DNA of 38,683 nt from an uncultured Treponema sp. (GTDB lineage Bacteria; Spirochaetota; Spirochaetia; Treponematales; Treponemataceae), in assembly GCA_946185185.1 (NCBI GenBank), contig CAMHIV010000004.1, positions 1 to 38,683 on the forward strand. The letters are read 5' to 3'. Positions within the stretch are counted from its first letter, which is position 1, and each line of letters starts with the position of its first letter. The notes beneath the pieces were generated by a model. The model searched no databases and was not told where the DNA came from. It saw only the letters and a list, made by a program, of their open reading frames with translations. Both the position numbers and the translations under genes were made by a program. Below are positions 27,725 to 35,503 of the stretch, one piece after another.

Positions 27725-30073
27725 ATGTATCAGTCCTTTGTTTATGTAGAAGCGAGAATACAATTACCGCCAGTTTCAAGCGTTTTTATCACAGACGAAA
27801 AAACTCACAAAATAAATATAAATACTCAGGTTCTTCAACAGGTTTATGTTTTGGCAAAGGCTCTGGAATGTAAAATTTCTACAATTTCAGACATTGAACA
27901 CATTACTAATCTCCCGCAAAACCTTGAAGACGGAAAAAAGATTACCGGCTATTCTGTGCGGATTGCAGAAAACGGCAAACTGAATCTGCGCTTTCACAGC
28001 CACCAGAAAACAATTTTAATAGAAGAAGTTCGCATCGAAGAAGATTTAGGACGCCTTACCCATGCAAACGGTAATACACGCATGGATTATTCCTGTGCCG
28101 GTTATCCTAGTATCAGAATCCGCACCCAGTCCAGTTTTGAACTTGGGGAAGAAGTTCACATTTTCCTTGATGAACTTCGCCGTCTGACTCAGTATCTGAA
28201 CATTTCAAGCGATATGTACAAAGACGGTTCCATCCGCTGCAATGCCTATGTTGCTCTTTCAAAATATCCTGCTCTTCCAGACTATTATGTAAAGCTCAGA
28301 AACCTGAATTCCTTCAACTTTGCTCGAAAAGCAGTAAATCACGAGCTTACCCGCCAGGAAAACATGCTTTCTGCCGGCGAAAAAATTTTGAGCGAAAGCC
28401 GACTTTGGAATGAAGCAAAATCATGCACAGAATCCTTTCAGGAGCGCGATGTAAACAGAATCCGATTTGAACACTTAAATCCGCCTCAGACAATAAATCT
28501 TGAAAGCGCCGAAAAGGATTTGCTTTCCGCAGAAAATTTTGAACTCCCGGAACAAAGGCGACAACGACTTAAGAAACAGTATGGAGTTAGCCGATTGCGC
28601 TCAGAATTCCTCTGCGATACAAAGGAACGCGCTGACTTTTTTGAAAAAACCTGTGCTCTCGGCGCAAATCCGTTGAATGCCGCCCACTGGATGGCAAGTG
28701 AATTGATGCGCCTATTAAACAAATCAAATCTTTCACTCAAAAAATCAAAAATCACGGAACAACATTTTGCATGGATTATTAAACAACTGGATTCAAGTGA
28801 AATTCACAGTGCAACTGCAAAAAAACTGCTTCGGGCGTCTTTTGAAACCGGTCATTCACCTGAAAAATTGATGAAAACCCTGAACATCAGCGAAATCAAC
28901 AGCGAAAAAGAACTGCTTCCGTATGTTCAAAAAATCATCGCCGAAAATCCGGAACACTGCAAAAAACTTAAGAACGGAGAAATGGCACCTCTTGAAAGCC
29001 TTACCGGTCTTGTAATGAAAGAAACAAGCGGCAAGGCCGTTCCTCAGGTTGTAAAATCTCTTCTGAAAAAAGAATTAAATATCAGCGTAATTTACACAAT
29101 TACTACCGGAGGCGCAATTTCTGCAATCCGCCATCAGGACGGAACAATTTCCAGCGGAGATTCTTCAGAACTTAAACACATTGTAAAACGCATTTTTCCG
29201 GATACACCAATTCAGTTTACTTCCGCAGGTCAGTATCTTAGCGAAGAACTGGAACCTTATAACTGGGCAGATTTGATTTCAGAAATTGCACTTCGAATCA
29301 ACGCCGGAACTGCAAGCGGTATCGTTGTAACGCACGGAACCTACACTCTTTCATATACAGCGGCATTACTTTTCTGGCTTTTCAGTGATGCAGACGTACC
29401 AATCGTTATCACGGCAAGTTCCACACTTCCTTCTGAATCCATGGAAGCGGAAACAAACCTTCGGCTGGCAATAGAAACTGCCGCAGAAAAGAAAGGCGGA
29501 GTATATGTTGTTTTTGAAGGAAAAATTCTTTCGCCTCTGAACCTGCACTTTGACCGCCCGGGCAACTTCTGCAACTGGAACCTTGCCGAAGCAAAATTCA
29601 AAGAAAGTGGTCCGATTGCAAATGTATTCAATGGAATCGGCGAACTGGATACCGAAGTACTGGGAAAAATCCTTGTTGAAGCCAGCAGCAAAATGTTCAT
29701 GTGCAGGCTCTATCCTGGCTTTAGAAGTGACCTTTACAAAGATATCCTTAAATATTCAAAAGTTCATTCAATCTTCTTGGAAATGTACGGAATTGGCTCG
29801 GGAAATATAACAGACAGTGATTTTTCGCTAAAGCCAATGCTTCTTGCAGGAAACAGACGCGGAATTCGTTTTTACTGCACCAGCCAGCAGAAAATGGCTC
29901 TAGACTTTTCGCAGTATGTAACCGCTCATGGCGTCTGGCGTGAAGGTGCCGTACCAATGGGATATCTTACAACAGAATCTGTAATCGCTTTGTATTACGC
30001 CTGTTCAATCTGCGCCGATAATGACCAGGAACTAGATGAATTAATGGAACAATACGCTTCGATATACAGCTAG
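27725..30073 (+). CDS. Fusion protein: GatB/GatE-like domain + GatB/YqeY tail + asparaginase (GatD-like) domain
   Basis: 782 aa, SD AGGAG upstream. GatB-like 'VRIEEDLGRLTHANGNTRMDYSCAGYPSI...LRRLTQYLNISSDMYKDGSIRCNAYVAL...VKLRNLNSFNFARKAVNHELTRQ...SRLWNEAKS'. YqeY-tail-like 'VQKIIAENPEHCKKLKNGEMAPLESLTGLVMKETSGKAVPQVVKSLLKKEL'. Then asparaginase-like 'VIYTITTGGAISAI...GIVVTHGTYTLSYTAALL...PIVITASSTLPSE'. Confidence 0.88.
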   Translation: MYQSFVYVEARIQLPPVSSVFITDEKTHKININTQVLQQVYVLAKALECKISTISDIEHITNLPQNLEDGKKITGYSVRIAENGKLNLRFHSHQKTILIEEVRIEEDLGRLTHANGNTRMDYSCAGYPSIRIRTQSSFELGEEVHIFLDELRRLTQYLNISSDMYKDGSIRCNAYVALSKYPALPDYYVKLRNLNSFNFARKAVNHELTRQENMLSAGEKILSESRLWNEAKSCTESFQERDVNRIRFEHLNPPQTINLESAEKDLLSAENFELPEQRRQRLKKQYGVSRLRSEFLCDTKERADFFEKTCALGANPLNAAHWMASELMRLLNKSNLSLKKSKITEQHFAWIIKQLDSSEIHSATAKKLLRASFETGHSPEKLMKTLNISEINSEKELLPYVQKIIAENPEHCKKLKNGEMAPLESLTGLVMKETSGKAVPQVVKSLLKKELNISVIYTITTGGAISAIRHQDGTISSGDSSELKHIVKRIFPDTPIQFTSAGQYLSEELEPYNWADLISEIALRINAGTASGIVVTHGTYTLSYTAALLFWLFSDADVPIVITASSTLPSESMEAETNLRLAIETAAEKKGGVYVVFEGKILSPLNLHFDRPGNFCNWNLAEAKFKESGPIANVFNGIGELDTEVLGKILVEASSKMFMCRLYPGFRSDLYKDILKYSKVHSIFLEMYGIGSGNITDSDFSLKPMLLAGNRRGIRFYCTSQQKMALDFSQYVTAHGVWREGAVPMGYLTTESVIALYYACSICADNDQELDELMEQYASIYS

Positions 30074-30084
30074 TTAAAACAAAA

Positions 30085-30111
30085 AAAGCTGGATATAAAA
30101 ATCCAGCTTTT
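30085..30111. terminator. Bidirectional intrinsic terminator-like hairpin
   Basis: AAAAGCTGGAT (30085-30095) and ATCCAGCTTTT (30101-30111) form an 11-bp stem with A/T tracts, between convergent genes ending at 30073 (+) and 30140 (-). Confidence 0.85.
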
Positions 30112-30139
30112 AACAATTCATTTGCTAGTCGCAGACAAA

Positions 30140-30709
30140 TTAGTTCTTTGCGCGTTCAACGAATGAACCGTCGCGTGTATCGATTACGATTCTTTCACCG
30201 TCGTTGATGAAGAGTGGAACGCGAACTTCGATTCCTGTATCGAGTGTAGCAGGTTTCAAAGACTTACCAGATGTATCACCTTTAACACCAGGTTCTGTGT
30301 AAGTGATTGTACGAGTAACCTGAACAGGCATATCGATACCTACTGGTTTTCCTTCGTAGAATGTAAGTTTTACTTCAAGATCATCTTCTGGAGTAATGTA
30401 TCCAGCGTAGTCACCAAGATTATCCTTTGGAAGTTCGAACTGTTCGTAAGTTTCCTGATCCATGAAAACGTATGTGTCACCGTCAACATAAGAAAGCTTT
30501 GTTACGTGAGCTTCAAGGTCTACTTCGTCGAACTTTTCACCAGCGTCGATACCAAGATCCATTGTTGATTTTGTAACAAGGTTCTGAACGCGAAGGTTTG
30601 TAACCATACCAGCACGACCTGAGCGCTGACCAAGCATCTTCTGAACGATGAGTGGATTTCCTTCATACATGAAAGCTGTACCAACTTTCAACTGTGATGT
30701 CATTAACAT
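30140..30709 (-). CDS. efp: Translation elongation factor P
   Basis: 189 aa. 'LKVGTAFMYEGNPLIVQ', 'YVDGDTYVFMDQETYEQFELPKD', 'EPGVKGDTSGKSLKPATLDTGIEVRVPLFINDGERIVIDTRDGSFVERA'. Tip-loop residue is Arg (R32 in this reading). Confidence 0.95.
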   Translation of the reverse strand: MLMTSQLKVGTAFMYEGNPLIVQKMLGQRSGRAGMVTNLRVQNLVTKSTMDLGIDAGEKFDEVDLEAHVTKLSYVDGDTYVFMDQETYEQFELPKDNLGDYAGYITPEDDLEVKLTFYEGKPVGIDMPVQVTRTITYTEPGVKGDTSGKSLKPATLDTGIEVRVPLFINDGERIVIDTRDGSFVERAKN

Positions 30710-30828
30710 AACTATATAACCTCAAAAATAAAGTTTCAAAAATTGCATTACTAGCAGATTTTCTAATTATAAGGTATTTTCAGATTTAAGTCATCAGTAA
30801 AAATCAGGAATTGTGACATTCGTTCTTT

Positions 30829-31794
30829 TTATCCCGCAAACTGCACTTGGGTATCTGGAAGTTCGAGTTCTTTGTGGGCATAACTGTAAAGGATTTCGGC
30901 TACATTTTTGAGAGGTTTTCGGATGTTCAAGCCCATGCTGTAGGCAAAATCGTTGGCGGCTTTGGTGGCATTTGGGTTCCAGAGTCTGGCGTTTTCAAGA
31001 TTGATGAAGGTGCAGGCTTCGGCTTCTGAAATTGCCTTGATGTGGGCATTCATTGAACTGATACTCGGATCGTTTGTCGGGTTCTTTACAGAAACAATTG
31101 CGACTCTTGTATTTTTTGCACCATTTTTAATCGATTCAATAAGGGACAGATACAGATTATCAAAGTTTTCCTGAGATTTTGCAAAAAGCTCCTTGTCGTT
31201 TTCACCAAGATGAAGAATAAAGGCTTCCGGCATAAGAGGTGATATTTCGCTCTGGATATAATCTTGTGCGGCAGAAAGGCTTAAAGTGTCGCGGCTCTTA
31301 TTGTAGATTGGAAAGTTAAAGGAAAACTCGTTTGCAAGATTTGAAACCGGAATCATCTTGTCTGTACCGGTTCCCAAAAGAATTACTGCATTTTTTTCTT
31401 CTGCCGGAGTTTCATCGCAAGTTTCAATATTTTCTTCTGCAGAAATACGGAGGGAGTTTTCCTTCTGATTCAGGCGGGACTTTATGTCTTTTGCAGTCAT
31501 CTTAAGTGTTTTTGTAGCACCGGCTTTTTTATCAAGCGATTTATTTCTTATGTAAACAAGCACATTTGTAAAAACTATCAAAAGGTTCAGAAAGTATACG
31601 ACAAGAACATAGTTGTACTGGTGGTGAATAAATTTAGCGGTAATTCCTGCGATATAGCCTGTTATTATCAAGATGATAAAGGCAAGGCTGGTTCCCTTTG
31701 CGGTTCTGGCCTTGTAAGCTTTTCTTACATTCAGAGGCCATGAAAAACCAAAACATACAAGCATTACAGCTTCAAAAAGATGTGCAAAATCCAT
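30829..31794 (-). CDS. PQ-loop/SemiSWEET-like membrane domain fused to an SGNH-like domain
   Basis: 321 aa. N-terminus 'CFGFSWPLNVRKAYKARTAKGTSLAFIILIITGYIAGITAKFI' (three hydrophobic segments); C-terminus 'VILLGTGTDKM ... FILHLGENDKEL' resembles SGNH blocks. Confidence 0.65.
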   Translation of the reverse strand: MDFAHLFEAVMLVCFGFSWPLNVRKAYKARTAKGTSLAFIILIITGYIAGITAKFIHHQYNYVLVVYFLNLLIVFTNVLVYIRNKSLDKKAGATKTLKMTAKDIKSRLNQKENSLRISAEENIETCDETPAEEKNAVILLGTGTDKMIPVSNLANEFSFNFPIYNKSRDTLSLSAAQDYIQSEISPLMPEAFILHLGENDKELFAKSQENFDNLYLSLIESIKNGAKNTRVAIVSVKNPTNDPSISSMNAHIKAISEAEACTFINLENARLWNPNATKAANDFAYSMGLNIRKPLKNVAEILYSYAHKELELPDTQVQFAG

Positions 31795-31830
31795 TTTTAT
31801 AACTCCAAAAAATTAATTTACAGATTTTAT

Positions 31831-31980
31831 ATCGAGGTTTACAAATTCTTTGCGAAAATCAGTTCTCAGCAGGAACCGGACTTCAAAAAACGGCTTCCGC
31901 GCTTCGCTTGTGCAGATGTTTTTTTAAGCCCGAACCCTGCTTACACTAATTTTCAAGGTAATCTCTTTACCTCGACATTA
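31831..31980. repeat. Diverged copy of an intergenic repeat also present at 37201-37506
   Basis: 31864-31953 aligns end to end with 37243-37350 with one 18-nt indel. CCGCGCTTCGCTTGTGCAGATGTTTTTTT (31897-31925) is identical to 37294-37322. Confidence 0.8.
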
Positions 31981-32067
31981 AATCTGCAACTAATCTATTC
32001 CAACCGCAGTCCACACTTCAATTTTTTGAAAGTTTAAAAATCTTTTTTGCGCTTTTTGGGGACTTTT

Positions 32068-32110
32068 TTTACTTTCTAAAGGTTTTGTTTACTTTTAAAT
32101 GTGCTAGAAT
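32068..32110 (+). promoter_or_regulatory. Putative promoter/operator of the two-component system
   Basis: Direct repeats TTTACTTTCTAAA (32068-32080) and TTTACTTTTAAA (32088-32099), 20-bp period, followed by extended -10-like TGcTAGAAT (32102-32110) immediately upstream of GTG 32117. Confidence 0.4.
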
Positions 32111-32116
32111 AGAGAT

Positions 32117-33367
32117 GTGAAAAAACAAAGAAGCGGAAATCTAAACTTAATTCGAAAAGAAATTCAGACTACCCATCTTATTTTGATTATTTCGATTACT
32201 GTTCTATTGAGTTTTGGTGGAACTTTTATCAATATCAAATCCAGCGACAAATCCTTTAATCAGACTTTGCAGGACACTTCGGCGCTTATTGCCCGCTTGT
32301 ATTCGTTTACAAAGGATTTGCCTCAAGATGATTTTATTGAATACATGGATTCAGTTGTGCAGACACTGCCGGACGTAGACGTTATTTCTATCGTTGGAAG
32401 CGATAATGTGCGCATCTATCACACAAACCACAGCCTTATCGGAACAGAATTTGACGGCTCTCATCCGGATTTTAATAACTTTAAGGATTTGTATTTTACC
32501 GAAAACAGTATTGGTCCATCTGGCCCGCAGCGACGAAGCTACAAGGCGATTTTTAATTCTGACGGGGAATATGACGGCTTTATTATGGCAATCCGCCTGC
32601 GAACTTCGATTGTAAATGCAACGATTCATACCACAGGACTTTTTCTTGTGGTCGTTCTTGCATCTGTTTTAATTGAACTTTCTGTCTCCGGCGCAATTTT
32701 CAGAAAAATCCGGCATCAGTTTTTAACTTTTACAGAAGATTTTGAAGGAACCAAATTCCTTGTAGATTCAATGCGGGCAAACAATCACGATTTTACCAAC
32801 AAGCTTCATGTAATTCTGGGTCTGATTCAAATCGGGGAATACGAAAAAGCCCAGTCCTATATTCAGAATATTTCAATAATTCAGCGGGAAACTGTAAGCA
32901 GGGTTATGAATGCCGTTGATAATTCTTCCTTTGCAGCCCTTTTAATCGGGAAGATTGCACGGGCTTCGGAATGCAATGTAAAATTTATTCTGGAAGAAGG
33001 AATTTCGTTTAAATCCGGCGATATAGATATTCCTTCCGAGGCACTTGTTACGATTACAGGAAATCTTATCGATAATGCCCTTGATTCCATGAACAGCGAA
33101 GGCGACTTTATGAAAAAAAGCCACGAGCTTACCTTTGGCGTTTACACAAAACCGGAAAATCTTCTTATAACCGTAAAAGATAATGGCTCCGGAATTCCGG
33201 AAGAAATCCATGACAAAGTTTTTGAAAATGGCTTTTCAACAAAAGGTTCCGGTCGCGGGGTAGGTCTCTACCACACCAAACAACTTGTAGAAAGCCTGGG
33301 CGGAACAATCAGCTTCGAAACCCAGCCCCATAACGGCTGCTGTTTTATGGTGAAAATTGAGAGGTAG
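32117..33367 (+). CDS. CitA/DcuS-family sensor histidine kinase
   Basis: 416 aa, GTG start. Two TM segments with an extracytoplasmic sensor domain; 'MRANNHDFTNKLHVILGLIQIGEYEKA' (Spo0B-like H box), 'NLIDNALDSM', 'VKDNGSGIPEEIHDKVFENGFSTKGSGRGVGLYHTKQLVESLGG'. Confidence 0.93.
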   Translation: MKKQRSGNLNLIRKEIQTTHLILIISITVLLSFGGTFINIKSSDKSFNQTLQDTSALIARLYSFTKDLPQDDFIEYMDSVVQTLPDVDVISIVGSDNVRIYHTNHSLIGTEFDGSHPDFNNFKDLYFTENSIGPSGPQRRSYKAIFNSDGEYDGFIMAIRLRTSIVNATIHTTGLFLVVVLASVLIELSVSGAIFRKIRHQFLTFTEDFEGTKFLVDSMRANNHDFTNKLHVILGLIQIGEYEKAQSYIQNISIIQRETVSRVMNAVDNSSFAALLIGKIARASECNVKFILEEGISFKSGDIDIPSEALVTITGNLIDNALDSMNSEGDFMKKSHELTFGVYTKPENLLITVKDNGSGIPEEIHDKVFENGFSTKGSGRGVGLYHTKQLVESLGGTISFETQPHNGCCFMVKIER

Positions 33368-33370
33368 AGT

Positions 33371-34039
33371 ATGTATAAGGTTCTGGTAGTTGAAGACGAC
33401 CCTATGGTCAGAATGATAAATGAACAGTATGTCCGCATGAACAAGGACTTTTGCATTGCCTCCAGCGTAAAAAACGGTCAGGAAGCCCTGGATTACATAA
33501 AAGAAAACAAAGTGGACCTTGTTATTCTGGATGTTTTTATGCCTTTTATGAACGGGGTAGAATTTCTTAAAAAACTCCGGGAGCAAAAGCTTAAAACAGA
33601 AGTAATTATGGTAACCGCCGCAAACGACACCGCAACCCTTGAAGAAACTATGCACCTTGGCGTGATTGATTATCTTGTAAAACCCTTTGCCCTTGAACGA
33701 TTTCAGGTGGCACTTGAAAAATTTACTGCAAAAATGAATGCAATAAATGGTTCCGACGTGCTAGACCAGAACCTTATCGACAGTATTATTTCCAATTCAC
33801 CCCAGAAAAAATCAAAAGAATATCCAAAGGGCATTCAGGAAAAAACTCTTGAACGCATAAAATCCTGCTTTGAAAATAAAAATGACTGGCACAGCGTAGA
33901 ACTTATTGCCGAAAAACTTGGAATTTCAATCGTAACAGTCCGCCACTATGTTAATTATCTTGTAAAGGAAGGATTTTTGCAGGAAAGCATTAATTATGAA
34001 ACCGGCGGCCGACCTTCTATGCTTTATAAAAAAAATTAA
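33371..34039 (+). CDS. CitB/DcuR-family response regulator
   Basis: 222 aa. 'VLVVEDDPMVRMINEQYV', 'VDLVILDVFMPFMNGVEFLKKLR', 'DYLVKPFALERFQVALEKF'; C-terminal HTH 'AEKLGISIVTVRHYVNYLVKEGFL'. Confidence 0.93.
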   Translation: MYKVLVVEDDPMVRMINEQYVRMNKDFCIASSVKNGQEALDYIKENKVDLVILDVFMPFMNGVEFLKKLREQKLKTEVIMVTAANDTATLEETMHLGVIDYLVKPFALERFQVALEKFTAKMNAINGSDVLDQNLIDSIISNSPQKKSKEYPKGIQEKTLERIKSCFENKNDWHSVELIAEKLGISIVTVRHYVNYLVKEGFLQESINYETGGRPSMLYKKN

Positions 34040-34042
34040 TTA

Positions 34043-35467
34043 TTAACTCTCGCGCATTTTATAATCTTTATCCGCATCTATAAGTCCAATCATAATTTTG
34101 GCATATTCCGGATCAAACTGAGTTCCGATGCCGTTTTGAATTTCGTTCCGCACAAATTCCTGAGAAAGAGTTCCACGATAACTTCGGTTACTGGTCATAG
34201 CATCATAAGCATCGGCAACTGCAATTATACGGCCGATATCCGGAATATTTTTTCCAGAAAGACCTTCCGGATACCCTTTTCCGTCGTATCGCTCGTGATG
34301 GTAATATGCACCATCACAAATTCCAGGAGCCTGGCGGATATTCGAAAGAATCTGCTTACCAATAACAGGATGAGCCTTTATCAAAGTGTATTCTTCGTCA
34401 GTTAGTCTGCCGGTTTTATTGATGATACTATCTGGAATACCGATCTTTCCAACATCGTGCAAAAGCGCATACAAATAAATATCCTTGCATTCCGATTCAG
34501 ATTTTCCAGATATTCTTGCAATCTCCCGGGAATATTCTGCAACTCTAGAAGAATGGCCATGAGTATATTTATCCTTGGCATCTATTGCAGTTGCCAGAGC
34601 AAGAGCAGTTTCTTCTGTAATTTTGGTAAGACCATCGATACTTCGCGAAACAATATCTTCCATCTGATATACAGAATGAGCAAGATTTCCAAGTTCATCA
34701 CGATTTTTTACAGCAAGCAGTGCACCACTTGGCTTTCCGCGCTCAGATGAAAAACGATTTGTTTCACGAGTGATTGCGATAACAGGTTTTATGTAAGTAA
34801 AATTAAAATAAATAGAAAATAAAGCTGCAAATATCGCTGTAAAAATAGTCGAAGCAATAACAACAAAAGTTACAAAAGACTTTCTGGCATTAACAAATTC
34901 CTGAATATTTTTCTGGGCACCCAAAAGAGCAACAATTTCACCCTTTGAATCAAAAACTGGAATTTGAGCCGTAACATGAGAGCCTACTCTGCTTTTAATC
35001 GTGTGTCTTACAAGAGAAATTTTTTCTTCGTAAACGCGTTTTGTGGTTCTGTGATAACTCGGCTCGAAATAATCTTCCTCGTAGCCAAGTGGATAAGGAG
35101 ACCATTTTCCATGCTTGTTTACCGGATCATAAAAATAGAAAATATGAGTATATTCCGGAGCCTGAACTGCAGAAACATAAATCACATTCAAATCAAAATT
35201 ATCAACTAATTTCTGCAAAACATCCAAAACCCGTGCATGAGCTTCATCAGGCTGTTTTGTAACAAGATATTTTTCGAAATCATCAGGATTCAGATAAGAA
35301 CGCGCAGCCTCTGCAATTTCCTGAATACTGGAATTGTACTGACAATAAAACTGTCTGTTAAATGCATACCAGCTGACACAAATCAGAATCGAACTAAGCA
35401 GAATGTCAGCAAGCGCGGCACGTAATACAACCTTTTTTGTTATGCTAGGAAATCTCATATGCTTCAT
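34043..35467 (-). CDS. HD-GYP domain protein with N-terminal sensor and HAMP-like region
   Basis: 474 aa. 'LLHDVGKIGIPDSIINK', 'YHHERYDGKGYPEGLSGKNIP', 'AVADAYDAMTSNRSYR'; TM-flanked extracytoplasmic domain. Confidence 0.92.
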   Translation of the reverse strand: MKHMRFPSITKKVVLRAALADILLSSILICVSWYAFNRQFYCQYNSSIQEIAEAARSYLNPDDFEKYLVTKQPDEAHARVLDVLQKLVDNFDLNVIYVSAVQAPEYTHIFYFYDPVNKHGKWSPYPLGYEEDYFEPSYHRTTKRVYEEKISLVRHTIKSRVGSHVTAQIPVFDSKGEIVALLGAQKNIQEFVNARKSFVTFVVIASTIFTAIFAALFSIYFNFTYIKPVIAITRETNRFSSERGKPSGALLAVKNRDELGNLAHSVYQMEDIVSRSIDGLTKITEETALALATAIDAKDKYTHGHSSRVAEYSREIARISGKSESECKDIYLYALLHDVGKIGIPDSIINKTGRLTDEEYTLIKAHPVIGKQILSNIRQAPGICDGAYYHHERYDGKGYPEGLSGKNIPDIGRIIAVADAYDAMTSNRSYRGTLSQEFVRNEIQNGIGTQFDPEYAKIMIGLIDADKDYKMRES

Positions 35468-35503
35468 TAACTCGTAGTATAAACCAAGTTTTACAAAATG
35501 TAA

